Assembly: GCA_947500415.1 (NCBI GenBank)
Contig: CANMRT010000002.1
Coordinates: 124,001-188,000 of the forward strand
Origin: an uncultured Roseicyclus sp.
Lineage (GTDB): Bacteria > Pseudomonadota > Alphaproteobacteria > Rhodobacterales > Rhodobacteraceae
Length of the DNA: 64,000 nucleotides
Direction of reading: 5' to 3'
Part shown: in pieces, positions 26,352 to 34,918 of the stretch
Layout of the letters: the number at the start of each line of letters is the position of its first letter
How positions within the stretch are numbered: the first letter of the stretch is position 1
Notes under the pieces: generated by a model
What the model was told of the DNA's origin: nothing
Database searches by the model: none
The model's input: only the letters and a program-made list of their open reading frames with translations
Position numbers and translations under genes: made by a program

Positions 26352-27245
26352 CTAACGCGCCGATTGGCTGCGTTTGTGCTCGGCCAGAACATTCACGTAG
26401 TTGGCGCCGAATATCATCACGGCCCCCAAAACCACGGCCCATTCCAGGGGTTCACCGTACAGAACGTAAGCCAATGCTCCGATCACGGGCAGGCGGATGA
26501 AGTCGATGGGCATGACCACGGAAGCGGGCGCCAGAGAGATTGCGGAGGTCAAGCTGAAGTGGGCCACCAAGCCTGAGACGGCCACAACCACCACCCACGG
26601 CCATGCCGACAGGGAGGGCCAGGCCATCACGCCATCGTAAAGGCAAAAGGCCAAGCCCAGAACCAGTTGGATCGTGGTCAGCCAGAACAGGATACAGGTG
26701 ATCGATTGATCCCGCGTAAGGCGTTTGGTGAAAATCGCAGTGATCGCAAAGGCCAAGGCCGCAGTTGCCGCCGCGACCATGCCCGGCGAAATCGGGGCGG
26801 ATCCCGGGCGCAACACAATCAGCACGCCGATGAACCCGGCCACCCCGGCCAGCGCCTTCACCCATGTCAGCCGTTCCCCCAGAAAGATCGCAGCAAGGAC
26901 CATCACCCAAAGGGGCGAGGTGAATTCCAATGCGAAGACTTGGCTCAGCGGGATGACACCCACCGCCCAAAACCACAGATTTTGCCCCGTGAAATGGAAG
27001 ATGTTGCGCAAGGTGTGGTCGCGCATCCGATCCGTCTTGATCTGCCGCAGGGTGCCCGCAAACGCGCCAATAACCAGTATCAGCACGAACCCGATCATTG
27101 AGCGGTACGTCATCAGCTCAAACGTGCTCAACGATGTCGAAAGCTCGCGGCCCGCAATGGCCATGGACGAAAACGCCACAACCGCGCCGGTCATCCACAA
27201 GGCGGCGAGGGGAACGTTCGACGGCGGGGCAGAGGGTGCGGACAT
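26352..27245 (-). CDS. DMT superfamily (EamA) transporter
   Basis: A 297-residue membrane protein with about ten helices in two EamA halves. FHFTGQNLWFWAVGVIPLSQ and FTSPLWVMVLAAIFLGERLTW are the first-repeat signature of the RhaT/YedA-like group, distinct from the exporter at 24089. The start is uncertain: ATG at 27245 (MSAPSAPP) is used; an in-frame ATG at 27263 would add six residues. The substrate is unknown. Confidence 0.86.
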   Translation of the reverse strand: MSAPSAPPSNVPLAALWMTGAVVAFSSMAIAGRELSTSLSTFELMTYRSMIGFVLILVIGAFAGTLRQIKTDRMRDHTLRNIFHFTGQNLWFWAVGVIPLSQVFALEFTSPLWVMVLAAIFLGERLTWVKALAGVAGFIGVLIVLRPGSAPISPGMVAAATAALAFAITAIFTKRLTRDQSITCILFWLTTIQLVLGLAFCLYDGVMAWPSLSAWPWVVVVAVSGLVAHFSLTSAISLAPASVVMPIDFIRLPVIGALAYVLYGEPLEWAVVLGAVMIFGANYVNVLAEHKRSQSAR

Positions 27246-27315
27246 GCGCGCGACTTTAGACATGCTACCAGTGCAGGCCAGCGGCAAATGGACGATGGAT
27301 TGGTCTGCAACGAAA

Positions 27316-27342
27316 AAGGGCTGCCCGTGATGAGCAGCCCTT
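27316..27342 (-). terminator. Intrinsic terminator downstream of the first Omp paralog
   Basis: AAGGGCTGC (27316-27324) pairs with GCAGCCCTT (27334-27342); read on the minus strand the stem ends in a run of U. It sits 26 bases beyond the stop of the beta-barrel gene at 27368. Confidence 0.85.
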
Positions 27343-27367
27343 CGGTAATTTTTGTCGGCTGTTCAGG

Positions 27368-27994
27368 TCAGAACCGGAAGCCCGCGCGAAGCGTTGCGGT
27401 GTTCAGGGTCGACTCGTAGTCGAAACCGCCCGCACTGCCTTCCACTTGGCGCCCGGTGATGTCTGCGCCGAGGAACAGGCTTTCATTGACGTTGTATTCA
27501 ACGCCCACGCCGTAGTTGAACCCGGTCATGTCGAAAGCGGCAGCGCCCATGGCGGATGCTGTGGACCAGCCCGCAGCGCCGTAGATCATCATATCCTGAT
27601 AGGCGACCATGCCCACACGGCCGCGCACATCGAGAATCGAGTCAATTTCAAAAGCTCCTGACGCATCGGTCAGGTCGACGTGAAGGTAGCGAACCTCGCC
27701 GCCGAACACGGTGCTTCCATTCTGGACGTTATATCCTGCGAATGCGCCATAGACCGGCCCATCGAAAGTCAGCGTGCGTGACGTTGGAGCGGTCACCTGG
27801 GGGTTGGTTGTTTCCTCAACAAATCCGTCGCCGTAACCAAGCTCGATGCCGCCATAGAAGCAGTCGAAGTCCTGCGAACAGCGCTCAGGTTCGACGTAAA
27901 CAGGCGGTGCTGGTGGAGGGACGTCCGCAGGGCCCGCGAAGGCTGCGGTGGTTGATACGAAAAGAATGGCAGTCGTCGTCGAAAGACGGGTCAT
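27368..27994 (-). CDS. Small outer-membrane beta-barrel protein (Omp25-like), paralog 1
   Basis: A 208-residue precursor: a short signal, then a proline-rich lead (PPPAPPVYVEPERC), then an eight-stranded type barrel ending TLNTATLRAGFRF with terminal Phe. FAGYNVQNGSTVFGGEVRYLH is shared with two more genes at 28216 and 29764. Two cysteines bracket a short loop near the mature N-terminus (CSQDFDC), probably a disulfide. Small porin-like barrels of this kind are structural outer-membrane proteins. It is followed by a terminator. Confidence 0.83.
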   Translation of the reverse strand: MTRLSTTTAILFVSTTAAFAGPADVPPPAPPVYVEPERCSQDFDCFYGGIELGYGDGFVEETTNPQVTAPTSRTLTFDGPVYGAFAGYNVQNGSTVFGGEVRYLHVDLTDASGAFEIDSILDVRGRVGMVAYQDMMIYGAAGWSTASAMGAAAFDMTGFNYGVGVEYNVNESLFLGADITGRQVEGSAGGFDYESTLNTATLRAGFRF

Positions 27995-28215
27995 TGCAAA
28001 ACTCCGAAATTGAGTGCGTGAGCATTCGTGATTGGTATCATAATCGCACGGCGGACCGGACTAGACCAGACCAGATGAATACGACCCCGGGTTCAGTCGA
28101 TATTTCGCTTGGTGAAATGCGGGCTGTGTTGCCAAAACAACACTGTAAAGGGCTACACCCTTAACGAAAAGGGCGCCTTGGCAACGGTTTCTCCCGCCGC
28201 TAAGGCCTTGGTTTG

Positions 28216-28839
28216 TCAGAACCGCAGACCGGCCCGCACAGTCAAAGTGTTCACGTCAGCCTCGTAGTCGAAGCCCGCGGTTGAGCCCTCCAGTTGGCGT
28301 CCGGTGTAATCGAGGCCCAGAAAGAACGTCTCGGTCAGGTTGTATTCGGCGCCCACGCCATAGTTCACGCCCGACATATCGACCGGCCCACCAAGGCCAC
28401 CGTCGCCATCGCCAAACGAATACCCAAGCGCGCCGTACAACAGGATGTTGTCGGAGGCCGCAAAGCCCAGACGCGCGCGCGCGTCGATGACAGAGTCCAT
28501 GGTGAAGCCTGTGGCTGGATCCTCCAGATCGAGGTGCAGGAACCGAACCTCGCCACCATAGACAAGGTTGCCGTTCTGGAAGTTGTAACCCGCGAAAGCT
28601 CCGAAGACTGAGCCATTATCGAGGTCGAAAGCTTCTTCCGGATCACCTTCTTCCTGTTCGAAGCCAGTGATCATGGAGTGGCCGTATTCGATGCCGACGT
28701 AGAAGCACTCGAACGGTTGAGCGCAGCGCTCAGGCTCAACGTATACGGGCGGTGGCGGTGTTGGGACTTCCACGGGGCCTGCGAAGGCGGCAGAAGTTGG
28801 TAAAAGCAATAGGGCAGTAAGTGTCGAAACACGTCTCAT
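28216..28839 (-). CDS. Small outer-membrane beta-barrel protein (Omp25-like), paralog 2
   Basis: A 207-residue close paralog of the protein at 27368: same signal type, PPPPVYVEPERCAQPFEC lead with the cysteine pair, FAGYNFQNGNLVYGGEVRFLH, and the ending DVNTLTVRAGLRF. The near identity of the N-terminal and C-terminal regions with divergence in the loops is what tandem duplication with surface-loop change produces. It has its own upstream spacing of about 90 bases from mazG, so it may have its own promoter. Confidence 0.83.
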   Translation of the reverse strand: MRRVSTLTALLLLPTSAAFAGPVEVPTPPPPVYVEPERCAQPFECFYVGIEYGHSMITGFEQEEGDPEEAFDLDNGSVFGAFAGYNFQNGNLVYGGEVRFLHLDLEDPATGFTMDSVIDARARLGFAASDNILLYGALGYSFGDGDGGLGGPVDMSGVNYGVGAEYNLTETFFLGLDYTGRQLEGSTAGFDYEADVNTLTVRAGLRF

Positions 28840-28927
28840 GTGTGCAGCTCCTTGAAAAATAATCGGAACGTCTGGTCGTAAAATGCCCGATCACTATGTC
28901 ATGGCTGCAATAGGCCCACCAGCCTGC

Positions 28928-29725
28928 CTAAAGACCTTTCCGTTTGGCTGTGTCCCAAAGGTCGTCCATCTCTTGCAGGGTGCTTTGTTCGGGACTTGAA
29001 GAACGCTCCGCAAGGTTTTGTTCTATATACTGAAAGCGGCGAACGAATTTGGCGTTGGCGCCGCGCAAAGCCACCTCTGGATCGACCTTGAGGTGCCGCG
29101 CCAGGTTCGCCATGACAAACAGCAAATCGCCCATCTCCTCGGCGATCTTGTCTTGCGGCAGGCTATCGCGCGCCTCGGCCAATTCACGGGCCTCTTCCGC
29201 AATCTTGTCCAGAACCTGCCCGATCTCCGGCCAATCGAATCCCACCCGCGCGGCGCGCTTTTGCAGCTTCTCAGCGCGCATCAGGGCAGGCAGACCCAGC
29301 GCCACGTCATCCAGCACACCGCCCTTGGCCTTTGCCGCACGCTCAGCAGCCTTCACGGTTTCCCAATCCGCCACCTGTTGGTCAGCAGATTTGGCGTTGC
29401 TCTCGTCGCCAAACACATGGGGGTGGCGGGCGATCATCTTGTCGCCAATGGCACGCGCGATGTCATCGAAATCGAACAGGCCCGCATCCTCGGCCATTTG
29501 CGCGTGAAAGACAGATTGGAACAGCAAGTCGCCCAACTCGCCCTTCAACTCCTCCATATCGCCGCGCTCGATGGCGTCGGCGACCTCATAGGCCTCTTCA
29601 ATGGTGTAGGGCGCGATCGACGCAAAGGTCTGCTCCACATCCCAGGGGCAGCCATGCTCGGGGTCGCGCAACCGCGCCATGATGGCGCGCAGGCGGTTCA
29701 TCGGGTCGGTTGGCAGTTCATCCAT
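28928..29725 (-). CDS. mazG: Nucleoside triphosphate pyrophosphohydrolase MazG
   Basis: A 265-residue full-length MazG with two homologous domains. The N-terminal one carries CPWDVEQTFASIAPYTIEEA and GELGDLLFQSVFHAQ, the C-terminal one KIAEEARELAEA and KIAEEMGDLLFVMANLARHL, both with the EExxE...D metal-binding arrangement. It hydrolyses non-canonical NTPs or ppGpp-related nucleotides to monophosphates plus PPi. It is embedded among outer-membrane barrel genes with no obvious functional tie. Confidence 0.95.
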   Translation of the reverse strand: MDELPTDPMNRLRAIMARLRDPEHGCPWDVEQTFASIAPYTIEEAYEVADAIERGDMEELKGELGDLLFQSVFHAQMAEDAGLFDFDDIARAIGDKMIARHPHVFGDESNAKSADQQVADWETVKAAERAAKAKGGVLDDVALGLPALMRAEKLQKRAARVGFDWPEIGQVLDKIAEEARELAEARDSLPQDKIAEEMGDLLFVMANLARHLKVDPEVALRGANAKFVRRFQYIEQNLAERSSSPEQSTLQEMDDLWDTAKRKGL

Positions 29726-29763
29726 GGCGCAAGGGATGCGTCATGGATGCGGTCAGGGCAAGA

Positions 29764-30417
29764 TCAGAAGCGGAAGCTTGCGCGCAGGGTCAGCGTGTCG
29801 AGTTCCGCCTCGCGGTCGAAGTTGCCGGGCTCGATCGTCCCCGACAATTCACGCATCGTGTAATCCACACCCAGCACGACCCGCTCAGTCAGCTGCAACT
29901 CAGCGCCGAGGCCGAGCGAGAAGCCGGTGAAATCGGCCTCGGCCTCAGGCGGCACGGCAAGCACCAAGGTGTTGTAATGCGCATGGCTGTAGCCAACGGC
30001 CCCGTAAAACAGCGCCGTGCCGTAGGTCATGCCCGCACGCGCGCGCACGTCAAGCAGCGTGTCGAAATTGGTCGCGGGGCCACTTATCACGCTCTCGACG
30101 CCATCGATCTGATGGTAGGCAATTTCGCCCCCGTAGACGACGCGTCCGTTTTGCAGGTTGTAGCCCGCGAAAAGTCCCATGACGTTGCCATCGGTAAATT
30201 CGGTTTCAGAGTTTGCGATGGCTGGATTGATCGTGACCGCCTCAACGCGACCGTAGCTGAGCCCGGCGTAAGCTCCGGACCAATCGGTTACAGGCGCAGG
30301 TTCTGCAATCACAACCGGGGCGGGCGCGGGGTGGGCTTGTCCACCTTCGGCGGAAACGGACGTCGGAAGCGCGAAAAGGGCGACAGCGGCGGTCAGGGCG
30401 GAAAGTTGCAAACGCAT
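29764..30417 (-). CDS. Small outer-membrane beta-barrel protein (Omp25-like), paralog 3
   Basis: A 217-residue precursor with signal peptide MRLQLSALTAAVALFALPTSVSA and a proline/alanine lead. WSGAYAGLSYGR, FAGYNLQNGRVVYGGEIAYHQ and the end LDTLTLRASFRF match the two barrels at 27368 and 28216, but it lacks their cysteine pair and is less similar overall. The ATG at 30415-30417 was chosen because a longer in-frame reading upstream has no signal peptide. It precedes mazG by 38 bases on the same strand. Confidence 0.82.
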   Translation of the reverse strand: MRLQLSALTAAVALFALPTSVSAEGGQAHPAPAPVVIAEPAPVTDWSGAYAGLSYGRVEAVTINPAIANSETEFTDGNVMGLFAGYNLQNGRVVYGGEIAYHQIDGVESVISGPATNFDTLLDVRARAGMTYGTALFYGAVGYSHAHYNTLVLAVPPEAEADFTGFSLGLGAELQLTERVVLGVDYTMRELSGTIEPGNFDREAELDTLTLRASFRF

Positions 30418-30562
30418 GAAATCACCAAATTTATTGAGCAGCTGCCGAAAGCTATTTCCGGATTTCATGAAAGCCAAACGCCTCGTGCCTTGTGTCACTA
30501 GATAGCCCGGCGCCGTTGCGGCCCTGCCACAGCTCTGCCACGGTGGTGGAAAGGAGAGTCCC

Positions 30563-31723
30563 ATGCCCGTCATCAACTCCATCGCCGCCATGGCCGACGA
30601 CCTCAAGACTTGGCGCAGGCACCTGCATGCCAAACCCGAACTTATGTTTGATTGCCATGAAACGGCGGCCTTTGTGGTGGAGCGGTTACGGGAGTTTGGC
30701 ATCACCGACATCCATGAGGGCATCGCAACCTCAGGCGTTGTGGCGATCATCGACAGCGGGCGACCGGGGCCAACCATCGGACTGCGTGCCGATATGGATG
30801 CGCTTCCGATGGACGAGATCACGGGGGCTGCCTATGCCTCCACCGTAAAAGGCAAGATGCATGCCTGCGGCCATGATGGGCACACCACGATGCTTTTGGG
30901 CGCGGCAAGGTATCTGGCCGAGACCAAGAACTTCTCAGGCCGTGTGGCGCTTATCTTTCAGCCCGCCGAAGAAGACGGCGGTGGCGGAGAGGTCATGGTG
31001 CAAGAAGGCGCGATGGATCGTTTCGACATCGAGCGTGTCTTTGCCATCCACAATGTCCCCGGCCAGCCCTTTGGCCAGATGTTCACGACACCCGGGCCGA
31101 TCATGGCGGCAGTTGATACCTTTTACATCGAAATCGAGGGGCGGGGTGGCCACGGCGCTTACCCCCATGAAACCATTGATCCAATCCCACCCGCGCTCGC
31201 CATCGCGCAGGCCTTTGCGACCATCGTGTCACGCAATCACCGACCGGCGGACGATCTGGTCGTCTCGGTCACGCAGATACACTCAGGTTCCGCCAGCAAC
31301 ATCATCCCGGGCGAGGCCTTTGTGAACGGCACCGTGCGCACCTTTGACCCGAGCGTTCAGGACATGGTGGAGCGCCGAATGAAAGAGATCGTGGCAGGCA
31401 CCGCTGCGGCTTATGGGGTGGACATAAAGCTGAACTACGAACGCGGCTATCCCGCGACCGTGAATGACCCGGGCCAGACCGCCTTTGCCGCCGATGTGGC
31501 GCGCGATGTCGTGGGGGCTGCGCAGGTCATCGACGACGCTGGCCCAGAAATGGGGGCGGAAGATTTCGCCTATCTGCTGCAGGCAAGACCCGGCGCGTAT
31601 CTGTTCCTTGGTGCAGGCGAAGGGGCGGGGCTGCATCACCCGGCCTACGATTTCAACGATGAGATTTCGCCGATTGGGGCCAGTTTCTTTGCCCGCCTTG
31701 TCGAAACAGCGCAGCCCGCATGA
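30563..31723 (+). CDS. M20 family amidohydrolase (hippurate hydrolase/carboxypeptidase type)
   Basis: A 386-residue metallo-amidohydrolase. LRADMDALPM, HACGHDGHTTMLLGAA (metal-binding His/Asp), FQPAEEDGGGGEVMV and GRGGHGAYPHETIDP (dimerisation domain) are the marks of the HipO/AmhX group that cleave N-acyl amino acids such as hippurate. The ATG follows GGAAAGGAGAG. It overlaps the next gene by 4 bases (ATGA), so a two-gene unit is likely. Confidence 0.92.
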   Translation: MPVINSIAAMADDLKTWRRHLHAKPELMFDCHETAAFVVERLREFGITDIHEGIATSGVVAIIDSGRPGPTIGLRADMDALPMDEITGAAYASTVKGKMHACGHDGHTTMLLGAARYLAETKNFSGRVALIFQPAEEDGGGGEVMVQEGAMDRFDIERVFAIHNVPGQPFGQMFTTPGPIMAAVDTFYIEIEGRGGHGAYPHETIDPIPPALAIAQAFATIVSRNHRPADDLVVSVTQIHSGSASNIIPGEAFVNGTVRTFDPSVQDMVERRMKEIVAGTAAAYGVDIKLNYERGYPATVNDPGQTAFAADVARDVVGAAQVIDDAGPEMGAEDFAYLLQARPGAYLFLGAGEGAGLHHPAYDFNDEISPIGASFFARLVETAQPA

Positions 31724-32952
31724 TTGGCAAATGGTTCTGGACGCTGCGCAGCGTGCTGCGGCGGCTTTGGGTGCGTGTCGCGGCCTTCGCGGCGCTTGCC
31801 GTGGTCGTCGCGGTCATGGCGCCTGCGTTGTCTCGGTTCGTGCCCGAGGGGTGGGCCGACATCCTTGGCGGTGACGCGGTTGATCAGGTTCTCAATATCC
31901 TGACCAACTCGATGCTGGCGGTCACCACCTTCTCGCTTTCGATTGCGGTGAATTCCTATATCGCAGCCTCCAGCACCGCCACGCCCCGCGCAATCGCCCT
32001 GCTGCAAGAGGATCATACAACACAGACCACGCTCGCCACGTTCCTTGGCGCCTTCGTCTATTCCATCGTGGCCCTGATCGGCCTGAATGCCAGCTACTAT
32101 GATGAGGGCGGCCGGGTCGTTCTATTTGGGGCCACGATCCTTGTCATAAGCGTTGTTGTCTTCACACTTCTGCGGTGGATCGCCTATCTGCCGAACTTTG
32201 GTCGGATGGAGAACACGCTCGACCGCGTTGAGGAGGCGGCGCGCAACGCACTGCAAACCCGGTTGGACACCCCGCATTTGCAAGGCCATCCAAGCGACGG
32301 AAAAATCCCCGATGACGCGGTTCCGGTGAAGGCCGATCAAACCGGCTACGTCCAGCATGTCGATATGCAGGAGCTGCAGGACTGCGCCGATGCGAGCGGC
32401 GCACATATATGGCTTTCAGCGCTACCCGGTGATTTCGTGCACCCGGCAAAGCCATTGCTCTTTGTCCAAGGCGATACGCCGGATGATGACGAATGCGAAG
32501 TTTTGCGAGCGGCCATCACGCTCGGACGCGCGCGCGATTTTGATCAAGATCCGGTCTTCGGCATGTTGGTTCTGGCCGAAATCGCATCACGCGCTTTATC
32601 GCCGGGCATCAACGACCCCGGGACCGCCGTTGCCGTGATTGGGCGACAGGTTTCCGTGCTGTCGGAATGGCGCGCAATTGAAAAGCAGGACATCGAATTT
32701 GACCGCCTTCATGTTCCGTCAGTCAATCCGGCTGAAATGCTGGATGCTGCTTTTCGCCCAATTTTGCGGGACGGCGCCAAGGTGTCAGAGGTTCAGGTGA
32801 GCCTGATCGGCGCCCTTAATGGCCTGGCCACGCATTCACCCGAGGTGTTCGCGGACGCGGCGTATTCATTCCTGAGTGACATCGATGCTGAGCTTGCGAA
32901 CGCTTCGCTGAGTGATTGGGACCGTGCGCGGATTGCAGAGGCACGCGACTAG
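31720..32952 (+). CDS. DUF2254 family membrane protein
   Basis: A 410-residue protein: an N-terminal helix (LWVRVAAFAALAVVVAVMAP), further helices around residues 55-80, 105-125 and 130-150, then a large cytoplasmic part containing PVKADQTGYVQHVDMQEL, a segment typical of DUF2254. LSPGINDPGTAVAVI is another strongly conserved stretch. Its function is unknown. It is co-translated with the M20 hydrolase upstream. Confidence 0.83.
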   Translation: MIGKWFWTLRSVLRRLWVRVAAFAALAVVVAVMAPALSRFVPEGWADILGGDAVDQVLNILTNSMLAVTTFSLSIAVNSYIAASSTATPRAIALLQEDHTTQTTLATFLGAFVYSIVALIGLNASYYDEGGRVVLFGATILVISVVVFTLLRWIAYLPNFGRMENTLDRVEEAARNALQTRLDTPHLQGHPSDGKIPDDAVPVKADQTGYVQHVDMQELQDCADASGAHIWLSALPGDFVHPAKPLLFVQGDTPDDDECEVLRAAITLGRARDFDQDPVFGMLVLAEIASRALSPGINDPGTAVAVIGRQVSVLSEWRAIEKQDIEFDRLHVPSVNPAEMLDAAFRPILRDGAKVSEVQVSLIGALNGLATHSPEVFADAAYSFLSDIDAELANASLSDWDRARIAEARD

Positions 32953-33013
32953 GCGTGTTTCAACTGCGGTGCGAAGGTGAACAGACACGCCGAAGGCATG
33001 GAATTCCTGCGGA

Positions 33014-34201
33014 TCAGGCAGCTTCAATCAAACTGCGGCGTGGGTTGCGTGCATGCCGCTCTACAAGGCGGCGCAACCTGTGACCTTTCAGAAGATCTCT
33101 GGCGGGACGGATCGCAGGCAAATCGGGGAACAGTGCCGTGATCTCGGCCATCGCTTCCGCCCCAAGCCGCTCACGCGCCATCTGCCCAAGCAAAAGGCTT
33201 TCGCTGGCGCAGCCTTCCGCAAAAACAATCTCATGCTGATCGAACAGCATGTGGAAATACGTAACTGGGGCCGCGTCAAGGCGCGAGACACCGGGCAGGG
33301 GCAGCAGTTTGACCGCAGGCACCAAGACGCCCTCTGGCCCGAACATGCGCGACGCAATACGGGACTGTACCAAGATGCGGTGTTGGGGTGACACATCCAG
33401 GTCGCGTGCCGGAACGTCAGGGCTGAACGCACCCTTTTGAATACGGATCGGGCAAAGCTCTGGTGCTGCCATAAGCGTGGCACGGCTCTGCGGGCTGCGC
33501 CCTAGCCACCGCAGCGGCTGCAAACCATTCTCGTGGGTGACGATCAAATCGCCGGCCTTCAGCTCTTCAATCGGACGCTCGCCTGTGTCGGTCAGGATCA
33601 ATGTGCCCTGTACGAAACAGACCGGGCCGGGGGTGTTCGGGGTTGGCGTGGGGTCATTGACCAGATCGCCGTTGGCGTCCCGTGCGATACTTGTCGCGTT
33701 AGGGGCATCAGAGGTTGTGCTTTCCGAACCGATAAGCGTGGTGCCCATGAAATCCGGGTCGCTCGGCAGCGCCAGATTGCCCGGATGATTGGGACCGTAC
33801 TCTAGCGCAATGAATTCGCCGGTGACGTCGTTGACGAGGTAAAGCGTGTCAAAGCGGGTGTTTTCGCCATCCTCAAGCAGACCCTGATTGGAGTTGTTGT
33901 CGGGAAGTCCGGCATCGAAAAAGCCGGCGGGTGGCGTGCCATCGTACTGTCCAATGACCGTCGCGGTTCCACCGCTGGCGATTGTTGCTGGTGGAACGTC
34001 GCCCCAATCAAACAACTCACCGCGCTTGGCACTCCACAGTGAATAGTTGCTCAGATCAATCGGCGTGCCGCTGGCATTTTGGATTTCGACGAATTCGTCA
34101 GCCTTGTTGGCGCCGCCGTCGCCGTCCGTATCGAACGCACCACCACCGGCATTGTCCGCCAGGATTTCACTAAAAAAGAGACCGTCAAGAAAAGCTACCA
34201 T
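33014..34201 (-). CDS. Lamin-tail-domain plus Hint-domain protein
   Basis: A 395-residue protein of two parts. Residues 5-140 resemble a lamin tail domain (FFSEILADNAGG, DEFVEIQNASGTPIDLSNYS), an Ig-like fold of secreted bacterial proteins. Residues 195-350 are a Hint (intein/hedgehog-type) domain, Hint_2-like: it begins with Cys195 in VCFVQGTLILTDTG and continues with GDLIVTHENG and DVSPQHRILV (His274, block B-type). No classical signal peptide is seen, so export may use a type I route. Hint domains of this kind are frequent in Rhodobacteraceae; autoprocessing at Cys195 is possible but unproven. Confidence 0.82.
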   Translation of the reverse strand: MVAFLDGLFFSEILADNAGGGAFDTDGDGGANKADEFVEIQNASGTPIDLSNYSLWSAKRGELFDWGDVPPATIASGGTATVIGQYDGTPPAGFFDAGLPDNNSNQGLLEDGENTRFDTLYLVNDVTGEFIALEYGPNHPGNLALPSDPDFMGTTLIGSESTTSDAPNATSIARDANGDLVNDPTPTPNTPGPVCFVQGTLILTDTGERPIEELKAGDLIVTHENGLQPLRWLGRSPQSRATLMAAPELCPIRIQKGAFSPDVPARDLDVSPQHRILVQSRIASRMFGPEGVLVPAVKLLPLPGVSRLDAAPVTYFHMLFDQHEIVFAEGCASESLLLGQMARERLGAEAMAEITALFPDLPAIRPARDLLKGHRLRRLVERHARNPRRSLIEAA

Positions 34202-34280
34202 GCGAGCGAGCTACGCAGACAATTTGACCGAAATCGTTAGGAATTTCGTCAATATTCTGGCAGCGCGGAATGCCGCTTGT

Positions 34281-34793
34281 TTAGTGCTCTTCCGCCCGCA
34301 AATACTTGCGCATTCCGTAGAGGAGCGGATCGCCATCTGGGGCCACACGCACCGACTCGACCGCGCCGATACAGATATGGTGGGTGCCGTGCCGTTCCGC
34401 CGAAATGATCCGGCAATCGAAACTGACGAGGGCCTCCGTCAATGACGGCGCGCCGGTGGCCAGAACCTCAACCTCTACGGCGTTGAACTTGTCGCCCCCT
34501 GGTGCCGGCCTGCGGGACGAAAACACATCTGAAATGTCCGTCTGCCCAATCCGCAAAACGTTGATGCAGAAACAGCCGTTCTCAAGCACCAAAGGCAGCG
34601 CCGAGGAGGACGCATTCAGGCACGTCAGCATAGTGGGTGTTTCGCCGTCGGCGGAGATCGACGTCATCGCCGATACTGTCACACCACCTCGCCCCGCAGG
34701 GCCGTCGGTTGTCACAACGGAAACGGAGGCCGCAGACCGGCTCATCCCTTCCAGAAACTGTGCTTTCAGATCGTCTGATCCGCCCATACCCAA
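34281..34793 (-). CDS. Flavin reductase family protein
   Basis: A 170-residue single-domain flavin reductase like those partnering two-component monooxygenases (HpaC type). VSVVTTDGPAGRGGVTVSAMTSISADGETPTMLTCL is the FMN-binding fold start; FCINVLRIGQ and the late HHICIGAVESV are family landmarks (quoted here in pieces). The start at 34793 or the next ATG (34787) are both plausible. No oxygenase component is nearby. It is divergent from the agmatinase-family gene with 125 bases between. Confidence 0.83.
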   Translation of the reverse strand: MGMGGSDDLKAQFLEGMSRSAASVSVVTTDGPAGRGGVTVSAMTSISADGETPTMLTCLNASSSALPLVLENGCFCINVLRIGQTDISDVFSSRRPAPGGDKFNAVEVEVLATGAPSLTEALVSFDCRIISAERHGTHHICIGAVESVRVAPDGDPLLYGMRKYLRAEEH

Positions 34794-34918
34794 GCCTCAT
34801 TCTTCGCGCCCGTGACCATCGCGCAGGGCCACCCCGCGCACAAGATGGATCAATTCGCACTTTCGTCCCGTGAAATCTGCGGTGTAGCAAGGGGGACGCG
34901 GCGTGAAAGGCAAAGCAC

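Noticed and set aside
24866-26500. Plus-strand frame of 544 residues
   Set aside because: Shadow of the FadL-type gene and neighbours; no recognisable domain and it crosses a terminator.
28120-28200. Small hairpins downstream of the second Omp gene (GTGTTG/CAACAC and AAGGG/CCCTT)
   Set aside because: Stems of five to six pairs without a consistent U-tract; too weak to call terminators.
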